A stretch of 64,000 bases of DNA from Halovivax limisalsi (lineage in GTDB: Archaea; Halobacteriota; Halobacteria; Halobacteriales; Natrialbaceae): contig NZ_CP095757.1 of assembly GCF_023093535.1 (NCBI RefSeq), positions 744,001-808,000 of the forward strand, read 5' to 3'. The position numbers and the translations under genes are program-made. The stretch's first letter is position 1, and each line of letters begins with the position of its first letter. The notes under the pieces were generated by a model. That model worked only from the letters and a program-made list of their open reading frames with translations. It did not search any database and was not told the origin of the DNA. Below, piece after piece: positions 1 to 9,641 of the stretch.

Positions 1-1353
1 GACGGCGTCCGGCGCGAAGATGTGCGAGGTTCGAACGGATCCCGATCGGCGACCGATCCGATCGACCAGTGTCTCGGCGCTCGAAACCCGTTCCGCCACG
101 CCGTCCGTGACCAACGCGTCGAGTGCATCGGCTCCGGGGCACTCGTAGATGAACGTCTCTAAATCGAACGCGAGCCCCTCGTAGATCGCCGTCGAACCGA
201 CCCCGATCTGTGCGCTCGATTGCGCGAACAGTTCGTACAGCGGCGGCGCCGAACTGTCGACCACGTCGAACGGTGCGTCGACGAGCCACGGATAGTCCGT
301 TTGCCACCGGTCGTACTCACCCGGATGTAGTTTGTAGACGATTTCGAAGTCACGGTCGGGGTGCTCGGCGACCGCCAGTGCGAACTTCGATAGCTGCTCA
401 CCGATCGTCCCCTGTGAAATGAACAGGAGTTGCTTCTTGGACGCAACGTCGTCGTATCGTTCTTTCCGCAATTCCAAGTACGGATACCCTACGGGTAGTA
501 TCCGTTCGTCAGGAAGCGGAACGTCGGCGGCATCGTTCCAGAACGCCCCGAATGTGAGGAGGTAATCGGGGAAGGCCCGTTTGGTTCGCGGCGCAGGAAA
601 GTGATAGCCGTAGTGGTGCTCGGTAATGACGCCGTGCTGGAGTTCGGCCACCGGTACGTCGCGTTCGTGAGCGGCCTCGATGACGATCTCGTTGTCGTAA
701 CTCACCGCGAGGACGAGCAATTCGGGATCGATCCGCTCGATGATACGCTTATACGGCCCGAGGCGGATCGCCCGTTTGTGTAGTTCCTCGACGGCGATGG
801 CTTCGAGATCGACGGACGCATCGAACTGTTGCTCGATTGCAGCCTGCGTCTCGCGTAACGTCCTCGAAATGACCGGCGAAAGCGACGGTCGACGCACCCC
901 TAGATGCCGGAGAACTTCGCCACCGTACTTCGGCAGATCCATGTATCGAATCCGCGGAGTCGGGACGGGCACCGAATGATCGAGCTGATAGGCGAACTCC
1001 AGGTGGAGATATTCCGCCTCGAGCGCGTCGTGGATCGGATCCGTATAGAGGTCCCACCACAGCCCGTCCTCGAGCTGTTTTCTTCGCGGGTGTCCGACGA
1101 AGACGACGTCGGAGCGATCGCCGAGAAACGGGTTCTTCACGGCGATGTTTTTCGATGCGAGCCATAGGGCCTTGAGATAGGCTCGACTTCCCGCTTGAAC
1201 CTGCGTGTGCGCCTCGCCGATTCCAGCCTGTTGTCGAATCTCGGTTGCGACCTTCCTTCGCATCCGTTCCCAGATCCGGACCCCGTCGGCTTCGAGTCCG
1301 TAGAGGTCATGTTCGACCTCGAGTTCGAGAAACCGCTCGTGGTCGAAAGCCAT
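1..1353 (-). CDS. GT-B-like surface polysaccharide protein, 3' end cut by window edge
   Basis: The frame runs open from an ATG at 1353 through base 1 (451 codons) without a stop, so the gene continues beyond the left edge. The N-terminal half has no motif I recognise. The C-terminal part has a KLHPGE motif near residue 365 and a GVGSTAIYEG segment about 50 residues later. These resemble the HP and S/T-rich nucleotide-binding motifs of capsule and polysialic-acid transferases and CDP-glycerol phosphotransferases. The neighbouring neuA-type gene makes a CMP-activated sugar, so transfer of a nonulosonic acid is a plausible role, but that is inference from context. No signal peptide or membrane segment is obvious. 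It is transcribed away from the ABC exporter at 1738. Confidence 0.75.
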   Translation of the reverse strand, partial: MAFDHERFLELEVEHDLYGLEADGVRIWERMRRKVATEIRQQAGIGEAHTQVQAGSRAYLKALWLASKNIAVKNPFLGDRSDVVFVGHPRRKQLEDGLWWDLYTDPIHDALEAEYLHLEFAYQLDHSVPVPTPRIRYMDLPKYGGEVLRHLGVRRPSLSPVISRTLRETQAAIEQQFDASVDLEAIAVEELHKRAIRLGPYKRIIERIDPELLVLAVSYDNEIVIEAAHERDVPVAELQHGVITEHHYGYHFPAPRTKRAFPDYLLTFGAFWNDAADVPLPDERILPVGYPYLELRKERYDDVASKKQLLFISQGTIGEQLSKFALAVAEHPDRDFEIVYKLHPGEYDRWQTDYPWLVDAPFDVVDSSAPPLYELFAQSSAQIGVGSTAIYEGLAFDLETFIYECPGADALDALVTDGVAERVSSAETLVDRIGRRSGSVRTSHIFAPDAV

Positions 1354-1737
1354 TGCTCGTAGTCCCTCGTTGGATAGCGGAGGTATAACGCTGTCTATCG
1401 GTAATCGAGAGCCGTGGACCGGGCGAACTGCACCACTGGCGGGCTGCGATGGCACGTACGTCGCTCCCTACCGGGACTCTGTTTCGAGGGAGCCAATCGG
1501 TTCCCCTGTACCCCGTTCTGCAACCCGCTCCCCGGGCGGACGTTCCTTCAGGTTCCGAAACCGATGCGATGGACAGTCAGGTTCGTCGCTTGGAGGTCGG
1601 ACGCCATCGATTGTAGACGGTCGGACCGAACGGTCGTTTCGTGGATACTCTTCGTCCGGACGCTCGAATCTGATCGCGTCAGTCCGTTCGATGAAGTTAA
1701 ATCGCTGTGGCAGTGAGAGCACTACTGTTCCCTCTCC
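1354..1737. promoter_or_regulatory. Divergent intergenic region, promoters for both flanking genes
   Basis: This gap of about 380 bases separates divergently transcribed genes. A weak TATA-like stretch (AAGTTAAATC, near 1694-1703) lies about 40 bases before the exporter ATG, so a short leader is possible. I see no convincing coding sequence here. Confidence 0.35.
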
Positions 1738-3543
1738 ATGACGTCTGCCGATCTCGAATCGATCTCTCGACGCGCCAAACTGCAGGCGATGCTCGACGTC
1801 GCCCGTTTCGATCCCAAGTTATCGATACTCATCGTCTCGTTCGGCCTCGTTGCGGCGATTCTCGAGGGTATCGGTCTGAGTTTCATCCTCCCCATCATCG
1901 AGATCGTTCAGGTCGACGATCCAACGGCCGAAGCGGACGGGCTCATGGGCGTCTTCGTCGCCGTATATGACGTGTTGGACGTCCGACTCACCCTTGGAAC
2001 CGCAGTCGTCGGCGTCGCCATAGTGATGACCGTACGGTACACCATGAGTTTCGTCGTGGCGTGGTTTCGTGAGATCCTTCGGACGTACTACATTCGTGAC
2101 TTACAATTGCGAGCGTTCGATAACGCACTCGACGCGAAGGTCGCGTACTTCGACGAGGCCGGCTCGGACGACGTGCTGAATGCGATCGTCACGCAGACGA
2201 ACTATGCCGGTAACGTCATCCAGCATTCGATCTGGTTTCTCGAAACGGCCTTCCTTTCGATGGTGTATCTCACTATCGCCCTGTTCATCGCTCCGGAGTT
2301 AACGCTATTTGCTGCAGGGGTCCTCGGGTTTCTTACCGTCTTTCTTCGTCGTGTCGTCGAACCGGGCTACGAAATCGGCGATCGCGTCGCCGAGGCGAAC
2401 GAACGACGGCAAGAAGCGGCGCAGGCTGGAACGCAGGGCATCCGTGACGTGCGTATTTTCGGCCTTGCGGACGAGTTGCGATCGGACTTCGTCGAGGCCA
2501 TCGATATGTTCACGACGTCCCGCATCGCACTCCGACGGAACGAAGCTGCAATCAACAACTTCTACAACCTCGGCGTTGCCGTCTCGGTATTCGTTCTCAT
2601 CTATCTGGCTCTCACCTTCGCGGACCTGACGATCGGTGCCCTCGGCGTGTTTCTCTTCGCGATGTTTCAACTCGGCCCCAAGGTGAGCGAGTTGAACAAA
2701 TTGCTATACAAAGTGGAAAACAACCTCCCCCACCTGATACGCACCCAGCGGTTTATCGACGAACTCGAAGCGGAGAAGGAGTCGACTGGCGGCGACACCG
2801 CGGCTCCATCCGTCATCGATATCGTCGAGTTCGACGACGTCCACTTTTCGTACGACGGAAACGAGAAAGTCCTCTCGGGAATCGATTTCGAGGTCGAACG
2901 GGGCGAGTTCGTCGCATTCGTCGGCCAATCGGGTGCTGGCAAATCGACGATCGTCTCCCTCCTGACTCGATTGTACGAACTCGACGAGGGAGAGATTCGA
3001 GCGAACGGTATCCCGATTTCGGACATGCACATCGACGAGTGGCGAGACCGAATTGCCGTCGTTCGACAGGACCCGTTCATTTTCAACGATACGCTCGAGT
3101 ACAATCTCACTATCGGCAACCGTGAGGTTACACGGGCCGATCTCGATCGGGTGTGTACCATCTCGAAGGTCGACGAGTTCTTCGGCGACCTGCCGGACGG
3201 CTACGACACCATGTTGGGTGACGATGGCGTTCGTCTCTCCGGCGGGCAAAAACAGCGCGTCGCACTGGCCCGGGCGTTGCTTCAGGACGCCGAGCTGTTG
3301 GTTCTGGACGAAGCGACGAGCGATCTCGATTCGAATCTGGAAAAGGAAGTACAACGCGCGATCGAGGCGATGGATCGCGAGTACGCGATGATCGCCATCG
3401 CCCATCGGCTATCGACGGTCGAGAACGCGGATAGAATCTATACTGTCGACGACGGCGAGATAATCGAGACCGGGACGCACGACGAGCTAATTCGATTGGA
3501 CGGCCAGTACGCAGATCTATACGCCATTCAGTCGAGCGGGTAG
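1738..3543 (+). CDS. MsbA-type ABC exporter (permease fused to ATPase), candidate glycan flippase
   Basis: This 601-residue half-transporter has an N-terminal membrane domain of about six helices (residues 30-330) followed by an ABC ATPase. Walker A (GQSGAGKST) is near residue 396, the signature LSGGQKQR near 500, Walker B with LVLDEATSD near 520, and the H-loop histidine in AHRLST near 556. All catalytic motifs are intact. Family members export lipids, lipid-linked oligosaccharides or peptides; PglK in bacterial N-glycosylation has the same layout. Its place beside nonulosonic-acid and glycosyltransferase genes suggests flipping of a lipid-linked glycan, which is inference. A close paralogue of identical length lies on the opposite strand at 22927-24732. 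The two share long identical runs in the linker after the membrane domain and in the ATPase. Confidence 0.93.
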   Translation: MTSADLESISRRAKLQAMLDVARFDPKLSILIVSFGLVAAILEGIGLSFILPIIEIVQVDDPTAEADGLMGVFVAVYDVLDVRLTLGTAVVGVAIVMTVRYTMSFVVAWFREILRTYYIRDLQLRAFDNALDAKVAYFDEAGSDDVLNAIVTQTNYAGNVIQHSIWFLETAFLSMVYLTIALFIAPELTLFAAGVLGFLTVFLRRVVEPGYEIGDRVAEANERRQEAAQAGTQGIRDVRIFGLADELRSDFVEAIDMFTTSRIALRRNEAAINNFYNLGVAVSVFVLIYLALTFADLTIGALGVFLFAMFQLGPKVSELNKLLYKVENNLPHLIRTQRFIDELEAEKESTGGDTAAPSVIDIVEFDDVHFSYDGNEKVLSGIDFEVERGEFVAFVGQSGAGKSTIVSLLTRLYELDEGEIRANGIPISDMHIDEWRDRIAVVRQDPFIFNDTLEYNLTIGNREVTRADLDRVCTISKVDEFFGDLPDGYDTMLGDDGVRLSGGQKQRVALARALLQDAELLVLDEATSDLDSNLEKEVQRAIEAMDREYAMIAIAHRLSTVENADRIYTVDDGEIIETGTHDELIRLDGQYADLYAIQSSG

Positions 3544-3801
3544 GTGCGGACCTGGCCACGGGCGTCCGTCGCACTCCGCGTTTCAGCGACCGGATCGGTT
3601 CTCCCGAGATATCGTTCGGCGCTTCGAAACGCGATTCGACGGGCCGACACCGTCCATCGGTTCCTTCGAAGGGCTCCGGGTGTGCTCGCGTTGCGGTCGT
3701 ATCGTTCGAGGTCTTCGCCGGCAGTAGCATTCGTCCGAACCACGCGTCGGCCGACGTGAATGCGACCACAGTGCCGAATCGTCTCCCGTTTTCGGGACCG
3801 A

Positions 3802-4830
3802 TCAATCCGTCTCCCGGTCGATCTGGTCGTCGGCGATCAGTTCTCCAGCGCGGATACGTTCGGCTGCCTTCTCGTCCAACACAGTGAAATACTCCCGCGC
3901 CGGTATCCCGGTTCCAGGCCGCTTCGTCGTTAGGTTCTCCTTCGAAAACGATTCTCCAGGCTCGATGTCTCGAGATGCGACGATACTGTGTTCCGCCCAG
4001 GACTTCACGGCTGCTTCTTCACCCTGCAATCCGTCCTTTTGCCCGGACGTCTCGTGGTACAACCTGGCGAACGAACTGAGGTCCTCGAACGTGTCGGGTT
4101 CGACCGAGACGGATTGGTCCGGACCGGGCAGCCGGCGGTCGATGGTGAAGTGTTTCTCGACCATCGCAGCCCCGTTTCCGATCGCGACTTTTGCGGCTTC
4201 GGCCCCCGTCGAATGATCCGAAAATCCGATCGGAACGGACGCCAGTTCCCGGAGTCGGTCGATGGTTCCGAAGTCGAAATCGGCAGCGGTTGTCGGGTAC
4301 TCGGAAACGCAATAAAAGAGCGCAAAGTCGGCTGCCACGTCGTCGATGAACGCACAGGCCTCGGCGATCTCTTCCTCGGTGTGCATACCGGTCGAAACGA
4401 GCAACGGTTTGCCCGTCTCTCCGGCCCGCGCCAGTAGTTCTCGGTTGGACAGTTCACCCGACCCGATCTTGATCGCTGGCACGTCGATGGCCTCCAGGAT
4501 CTCCACTGCCTCGACCGAAAACGGCGTCGAAAGGAACGCGACTCCGTTTTCGGAAGCGTGCGACTGGAGTTCCTCGTGATCCTCCACCGACCACTCACAC
4601 TCGCGTACGGTTTCGTAGACCTCACCTGCCCCCACTTCGTTCATCGCCGATTCGACCATCTCGGCGTCCGCGATGTGGGTCTGGAACTTTACCGCATCGG
4701 CCCCCGCCTCCGCGGCGACTTCGATAAATCGTTTGGCCAGACGACGGTCCGTCCACGCGTTGATACCGACTTCCGCGATGAGGTACGGTTTCGCTCCCGC
4801 TCCGATCGTCGAACTGCCGATTTCGATCAT
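3802..4830 (-). CDS. neuB: NeuB-family nonulosonic acid synthase
   Basis: This 342-residue protein condenses phosphoenolpyruvate with a ManNAc-type sugar to form a nine-carbon sialic-like acid. The TIM-barrel part shows GAGAKPYLIAEVGIN near the N-terminus, DAVKFQTH, PAIKIGSGE, VSTGMHTEEE and GFSDHS motifs. The C-terminal 60 residues form the SAF/antifreeze-like domain (SRDIEPGE, KRPGTGIP). I place the start at the ATG at 4830, not at the in-frame ATG at 4866, because 4830 overlaps the upstream neuA stop as ATGA and begins at the conserved MIEIG. Sequence alone does not distinguish N-acetylneuraminate, legionaminate and pseudaminate synthases. It is the last gene of the neuC-neuA-neuB operon. 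Confidence 0.93.
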   Translation of the reverse strand: MIEIGSSTIGAGAKPYLIAEVGINAWTDRRLAKRFIEVAAEAGADAVKFQTHIADAEMVESAMNEVGAGEVYETVRECEWSVEDHEELQSHASENGVAFLSTPFSVEAVEILEAIDVPAIKIGSGELSNRELLARAGETGKPLLVSTGMHTEEEIAEACAFIDDVAADFALFYCVSEYPTTAADFDFGTIDRLRELASVPIGFSDHSTGAEAAKVAIGNGAAMVEKHFTIDRRLPGPDQSVSVEPDTFEDLSSFARLYHETSGQKDGLQGEEAAVKSWAEHSIVASRDIEPGESFSKENLTTKRPGTGIPAREYFTVLDEKAAERIRAGELIADDQIDRETD

Positions 4831-5513
4831 CGGTTCCACCTCGTCATCACCTGTTCTGCCAGCCATAAATCGAACGGCGTATCGATGTCGATGGATGTGA
4901 TTTCGTCCATCTCGTAGATGGCCGTCGTGCCGGTGAGTATCTCTTCCGTTTCCCAGTACGCGTCGACGGCCGTGATATAGATGCCGCCGTTACAGACCCA
5001 CTCGGGCTCTCGATCCTGTCGTCGCTTGCTCGCATCGGTGTAATTTCGTCGTATCGCCCCCTGTTCGGTCTTCTTCCAGCGGGTTTCTGTCGTCGGATAG
5101 GCCGAAAATAGCGAGTCGACGTCCCGGTTCCTGTAGTGAGAATACGCGTCGTCGACGTCGGCAGCCGTCCGGAGGGGCGAGGTCGGTTGTAACAGCACGA
5201 AATCGTCGTACGTTTCGCCCGCCTCGGCGAGCGTTTCGAGCGCATGTGCGATCACCGGACTCGTCGGCGCTTCGTCGGTTGCCAGGGTCGGCGGTCGCAT
5301 AAACGGAACCCGTGCACCGTATTCTTCTGCGGTGTCTGCTATTTCTTCGTCGTCCGTCGAAACGATAACCGTATCGACGGAGTTCGCCGCGGTTCCTGCA
5401 CGAATCGAGTGGGCGATCAATGGCCGTCCGGCGAGTTCTCTGACGTTCTTCCTCGGGATGCCCTTCGAACCGCCTCTGGCCGGAACAATACCGACGACCG
5501 ATCGCTCACTCAT
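4827..5513 (-). CDS. neuA: CMP-nonulosonate cytidylyltransferase (NeuA family)
   Basis: This 228-residue enzyme activates a sialic-like acid with CTP to give the CMP-sugar donor. The diagnostic nucleotide-binding motif ARGGSKGIPRKNV lies at residues 12-24, followed by IVSTDDEEIAD and LLQPTSPLRT motifs of the family. The length is typical of the single-domain form. Its start overlaps the end of neuC by 8 bases and its stop overlaps the neuB ATG, so the three are translationally coupled. In haloarchaea the same family includes the legionaminic acid enzyme LegF, so the exact sugar is open. Confidence 0.93.
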   Translation of the reverse strand: MSERSVVGIVPARGGSKGIPRKNVRELAGRPLIAHSIRAGTAANSVDTVIVSTDDEEIADTAEEYGARVPFMRPPTLATDEAPTSPVIAHALETLAEAGETYDDFVLLQPTSPLRTAADVDDAYSHYRNRDVDSLFSAYPTTETRWKKTEQGAIRRNYTDASKRRQDREPEWVCNGGIYITAVDAYWETEEILTGTTAIYEMDEITSIDIDTPFDLWLAEQVMTRWNR

Positions 5514-6705
5514 GGTTCAGCAGCTCCCCCTCGGTCACGCCGTCGAGCGCAGTCGTCGTCATCGGCCCTTTCAGGGAAATATCTAGATTCGGGATGAGCG
5601 TTGCTATCTGGTCCGCTGCAGTTCCGTCTCCGTAGAGGTCCGACTTCGGATATCGGCCGTGACGCAACTGCGTCTCGATGGCGGTGACGATCTCGTCACG
5701 GTCGCATTCGACGTCGATCACGTTCTGGCCCCGTTCGCGTGCGTGCTGGCGGTCACCGATATTGACGGTCGGGACGCCAAAGAACGAGCATTCACGGATC
5801 CCGACGCTCGAATTCCCGACCATGCAGGACGAATTCCGGACCACCGTCAAATAGTCGTGCGGGTCGAGATTGATGAAGAACCGGACCTGCTTCGATCCGT
5901 TCTGCTCGCGAAACTCCCTGATCGCCTTCGAGACCTGATCGGTTCCTGCGTCCATGTTGGGCCAGAACCAGAACGCCTGTACGTCGAGAGCGGCGTACGC
6001 ATCGAGGACGGTCCGTGCCTTTTCGTAATTCGTTTCGTATTCGGTCGGGAGGGGATGGTACTGGACGACGATATATTCGTCCGAGACGTCGACGGTGGAT
6101 CCGACTCCGCCGTACTCCTGCTGTGGGTCGTAATTCGTCCTCCCGTCGGCTTCTATCTGCTGGCAGATGTCTATCGATGGACACCCGGTTCTGTAGATTC
6201 GGTCCGCTGGTTCGCCGAGCTCGTCGACGATCCGTTCGGCTCGGCCCGTCGACACACAGTGATAATCTGCGAGTTTCGTGGTAGCGTGGCGAACTTTATC
6301 GTCGATCGATCCGGTTAGTTCTCCGCCCTCGAGATGAATAACGGGGACGTTGAGATAGGATGCTGCGAGCGTCGATGCCATGGTCTCGTAGCGATCACCC
6401 GTCATCAGGACCACGTCTGGATCGATTTCGTCGAGGGCAGTGGCAAACTCGACGAGTCCAATCCCGGTCGTTTTTGCCTGTGTCACGGGTTCGTCCCCCT
6501 CAATCAACGTGTGGATCTTCTTCTCGATCTCGAGATCGTCGCTTTCTATCGTTTCGGTCAGGTTACCGAACCGATGGACGAGCGTCCCGCCCGTGATAAC
6601 CAGGCGAAGATCGATCTCCGGTGACTCTTGCAGTGCAGTGAGCACGGTCTTGATACGGGCGTATTGAGATCTCGTCGAGATAATGGACACGACGCTCGTT
6701 GCCAT
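5506..6705 (-). CDS. neuC: UDP-HexNAc 2-epimerase (hydrolysing), NeuC/LegG family
   Basis: This 399-residue GT-B-fold enzyme releases UDP while epimerising UDP-GlcNAc (NeuC) or UDP-diacetylbacillosamine (LegG). It shows VLMTGDRYE near residue 100, the HLEGGE motif, the C-terminal MVGNSSVGIRE nucleotide-binding loop, and the PTVNIGDRQ segment typical of the family. It is the first gene of the neuC-neuA-neuB operon. No LegB, LegC or LegH homologue (4,6-dehydratase, aminotransferase, acetyltransferase) sits beside it. Either the substrate is plain UDP-GlcNAc, or the other genes lie outside this window. Confidence 0.9.
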   Translation of the reverse strand: MATSVVSIISTRSQYARIKTVLTALQESPEIDLRLVITGGTLVHRFGNLTETIESDDLEIEKKIHTLIEGDEPVTQAKTTGIGLVEFATALDEIDPDVVLMTGDRYETMASTLAASYLNVPVIHLEGGELTGSIDDKVRHATTKLADYHCVSTGRAERIVDELGEPADRIYRTGCPSIDICQQIEADGRTNYDPQQEYGGVGSTVDVSDEYIVVQYHPLPTEYETNYEKARTVLDAYAALDVQAFWFWPNMDAGTDQVSKAIREFREQNGSKQVRFFINLDPHDYLTVVRNSSCMVGNSSVGIRECSFFGVPTVNIGDRQHARERGQNVIDVECDRDEIVTAIETQLRHGRYPKSDLYGDGTAADQIATLIPNLDISLKGPMTTTALDGVTEGELLNHE

Positions 6706-7026
6706 GCGTTTCGTTGAAGACCCGCGGTCCGAAGTAGCTTGTCCTTCTCTCCTTGCTCATACTGCGCGCTGTACGCCTAACACATCGACCTGGGGTCGCG
6801 GTGGCTGGACGCCGCAATTCCCCCGGCAGCTCGCAGAGACGCGACTGTCATCGCGGCATGAAACCAGTTCTCCGTCTCGGCCCCCGTTTCGATCGGCACC
6901 CGCTCCGCCGACCGTGGTGAGTGTTCGAGACGGCACGGGGCCGGCAGCCGGTCCGAGGAGCTACTCAGTCTATAACGGGGGTCTGACCGATCGATCGGTT
7001 AGTGATTCGGCTTTCGAGCGGGTCCG
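6706..7026. other. Intergenic gap, no gene seen
   Basis: About 320 bases lie between the neuC start and the end of the amidotransferase gene. I found no credible ORF in any frame and no clear TATA box for neuC. Confidence 0.4.
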
Positions 7027-8166
7027 TCAATCGAAGTTTTCGAAATCGTTCTCGGGTTTGGGTATCGGGCCGCTCAAAAACGAGCCCTCGAACAGTTCGT
7101 CATTTTTGTGCTCTTCGACGATCTCCCAGAACTCCCGGTCCGTGTATCCAGCAAATTCGAGAAAGTCATCGAGAATCGTCTGATCGAGTTTGTGGTCGTT
7201 CGCTTCGATCAACGCTCGCGCCTCGGAACGTGAGAGGTCGAAGTGGTCGCTCCGTCGCCAGTAGCCCACCACGTCAGTCGTTCGGCCGAATCCGAGTTTA
7301 ACGTATTTCAGGAAGTAGTTGATCAGGTACCCAATGGTATCGATCTGATCGAAGTCGTCGATGTACCCCGCTCTATCCCACTCGCCTGATAAGTCTCTGA
7401 ACCCGTACCGCTTGGCGAGTTGGTAGTTATCGTATCCGTCCCACGGCTGGAAGTAACTCAGGAAAACGGGTTCGAGCTGCGAGGATTCGATCTCGTCGAT
7501 CGACGGGTACTCGATCATATTGAGCTCTTCCGCTGAGAGCCCGTAGTCGAGCCAGTACTCCATTTCTACGGGTTCCGCAACGTTGTTCTCGACCATGCTC
7601 ATGGCGCTGTATGGTTCTTCGTCCGCTTCGAGAACACCGCCGTACTCCCAGCTGACATTCTCTCCATAGATGATAAATGGAATATCGAAATTTATTGCCA
7701 TCTGTAGGGGAACGCATTGTATCGCCCGTTCCGTTGCCCAGATGGGGTATCCCAGTTCCCCCTCGAACGCCGCGCGGGTCATCTTTCGTTCCGTCTCTAT
7801 CCCCATCTCCACCGTGATGAGATCACAGTTGAACTGCTCTCTCAGGTTACGGATGTTGTGCTCTCCCGCCGCCGTGCGGCTGTAACTATCCTTCACGGCA
7901 ACTAGGAGGGGGTTCATTTCCAGTTCCTCGGCCATCACGTGCGTTTGGTAGTAACTATCCTTCCCACCACTCACGGGGATAATACAATCGTACTGGCCGT
8001 CTTTGCGCCGGTATTTCTCGGCCAGCGCTTCTAATTGGTTGAACCTATCATCATAATCAACTCCAGATCGATCTGCCGCTCGTCGACAGGCCGGACACAC
8101 ACCGTCTTCGTCCAGTTCCACGCCCGGCTTGGACTCCGCCATCAGACATTCGTGACACCGACGCAT
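7027..8166 (-). CDS. N-acetyl sugar amidotransferase (PseA/WbpG family)
   Basis: This 379-residue protein has a zinc-ribbon-like N-terminus (Cys4, Cys7, Cys24, Cys27) and a PP-loop ATP-pyrophosphatase motif PVSGGKDS at residues 64-71. That layout is typical of PseA, WbpG and related sugar amidotransferases. Known members use glutamine-derived ammonia, usually with HisH- and HisF-like partners, to convert an N-acetyl group into an acetamidino group on pseudaminic or legionaminic acid, or on ManNAc3NAcA. No HisH/HisF-like partner is visible here. Its position next to the neu genes suggests the CMP-nonulosonate or a precursor is modified, which is inference. A TATA box fits a leaderless transcript starting at the ATG. 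Confidence 0.88.
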   Translation of the reverse strand: MRRCHECLMAESKPGVELDEDGVCPACRRAADRSGVDYDDRFNQLEALAEKYRRKDGQYDCIIPVSGGKDSYYQTHVMAEELEMNPLLVAVKDSYSRTAAGEHNIRNLREQFNCDLITVEMGIETERKMTRAAFEGELGYPIWATERAIQCVPLQMAINFDIPFIIYGENVSWEYGGVLEADEEPYSAMSMVENNVAEPVEMEYWLDYGLSAEELNMIEYPSIDEIESSQLEPVFLSYFQPWDGYDNYQLAKRYGFRDLSGEWDRAGYIDDFDQIDTIGYLINYFLKYVKLGFGRTTDVVGYWRRSDHFDLSRSEARALIEANDHKLDQTILDDFLEFAGYTDREFWEIVEEHKNDELFEGSFLSGPIPKPENDFENFD

Positions 8167-8187
8167 ACCCCCGAGTGTTACTATGGG

Positions 8188-8195
8188 CTTATATA
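8188..8195 (-). promoter_or_regulatory. TATA box for leaderless amidotransferase transcript
   Basis: On the minus strand TATATAAG is centred about 26 bases before the ATG at 8166. That spacing places transcription initiation at or next to the start codon. Confidence 0.6.
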
Positions 8196-8525
8196 TCTAT
8201 TCGTTAATTTGGCGCCGACTTACGATTCCCACCTATGATTCCTCACAAACCAATTTTAATATGCTAAAAATCACATCAATATAAGTATAACCCGGGGGAA
8301 AGTTTACCTCTCCATAACTGCGGTTACACCTCGTCTGCTCAGAGTCATCGCGTATTTCACGCTCACCTTTCTCCACCGGTCACGCTGCACCCGTCGTGCC
8401 GAGGTTGTCGGTAATCCCCTTCTACGCAGTTTCACCGCCGGCAATCGTGGCCCGCCTCCGGGTTCGTCCGACTCGCGTTCGTAGAATACGAATGTATATG
8501 CCACTGGAAGCGACACAGAGGGACG
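8196..8525. promoter_or_regulatory. Divergent intergenic region with AT-rich block
   Basis: An AT-rich segment (about 8240-8295) with several TATA-like stretches sits in GC-rich surroundings. It lies more than 200 bases upstream of the next rightward gene. The rest shows no gene. The block could be a promoter region or an insertion scar. Confidence 0.35.
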
Positions 8526-9641
8526 ATGGGTCGAAACGTCGGTACGCTCCTTAAGCGAGGCCTTCGCAACCCCCGAGAGGTTCCCCCCTACCTTCTCCGC
8601 CGACTCTCCGAATCGGTATTAGGCGGTTACGGTCATCTGTACAAATGGTTGCATCGCCCCCCGGCACAGGAACGCCGGATTCACGATTTCATATCGGACC
8701 ACGATGAATTCGTTCTAATCGTGCTCGACGCATGTAGATTCGATTATTTCGAGCGTCAGGTGTCGGACTACCTCGAGGGAACGATCGAACGAACGTGGAG
8801 TCCAGGCAGTCTCACTCCTCAGTGGGGGCCGAACGTATGGACGGACCAGTACTCGCTTACATACGTGAGTTCGAATCCCATTATCGGTGACTTCGAGTAC
8901 TCACCGCGGAACAGCGATTTCGGGTATTCGACGTACTGTGCAGCCGACCACGTGGAGCGGTTCGTCGATGTCTACAATTTTGCGTGGGATCCGGACGCAC
9001 GTACCGTATTGCCCGAGGACGTAACGAACGTCGCACTGGAGGAAGCCGCCAGACCGGAGCCGACCAGACTCGTCGTTCACTACATGCAACCCCACCTCCC
9101 GTTCGTCGGCGAGAACGAATTTTCCGATTACGTATTGGAGTACCAGGAGTCGACGGTCGATGGATCGTATTCTCCCGAGGAAAAGGCCACGTTTATGACG
9201 GAAAACGATTCTATCACGCTCGAAGAGAAACTACACTACGACATCACTTGGGGGGAAGAACTCGAGTACGACCTCACCGTTGCCGATTCCAATCAGCGGG
9301 GATACCAAGCGCTTCTCAGAAGCGGGATCAAGGATGAGGCCGCCCTCAGGGACGGCTATCGTGGTAACCTCGACGCGGCATTAGCAGCCGTTCGGACGTT
9401 AGTCCAGCGCGTGGATTGTCCGGTCGTCGTTACTGCAGACCACGGGGAGCTGCTCGGTGAGTTCGGTCTCTGGGACCATCCGGAGATCCCACACCCCCAC
9501 CTTCGAGTCGTCCCCTGGTACGAGGTCGACGCCGCGATGTGTGGAACGAAACCCAACACGCACTCACCTGTAGAGCGCGATGCAGAGCGCTCAACGTCGG
9601 AGGCCACCGAAAACCGTCTCCGAGATCTCGGATATTTATAG
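8526..9641 (+). CDS. Alkaline-phosphatase/sulfatase-fold protein of a glycan locus
   Basis: This 371-residue protein shows the hallmark LIVLDACRFD near residue 66, which supplies the first metal ligands. It also has VVHYMQPHLPF in the middle and TADHGELLGE near residue 303, with a downstream His pair (HPEIPHPH). It ends in NRLRDLGYL, a tail shared with a paralogue at 32132-33121. There is no signal peptide, so it likely acts in the cytoplasm. The superfamily contains phosphatases, sulfatases and phosphoglycan or phosphonate transferases. Recurrence of this family beside glycosyltransferases suggests it adds or removes a phosphate- or sulfate-based group on the glycan, which is inference. Confidence 0.85.
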   Translation: MGRNVGTLLKRGLRNPREVPPYLLRRLSESVLGGYGHLYKWLHRPPAQERRIHDFISDHDEFVLIVLDACRFDYFERQVSDYLEGTIERTWSPGSLTPQWGPNVWTDQYSLTYVSSNPIIGDFEYSPRNSDFGYSTYCAADHVERFVDVYNFAWDPDARTVLPEDVTNVALEEAARPEPTRLVVHYMQPHLPFVGENEFSDYVLEYQESTVDGSYSPEEKATFMTENDSITLEEKLHYDITWGEELEYDLTVADSNQRGYQALLRSGIKDEAALRDGYRGNLDAALAAVRTLVQRVDCPVVVTADHGELLGEFGLWDHPEIPHPHLRVVPWYEVDAAMCGTKPNTHSPVERDAERSTSEATENRLRDLGYL

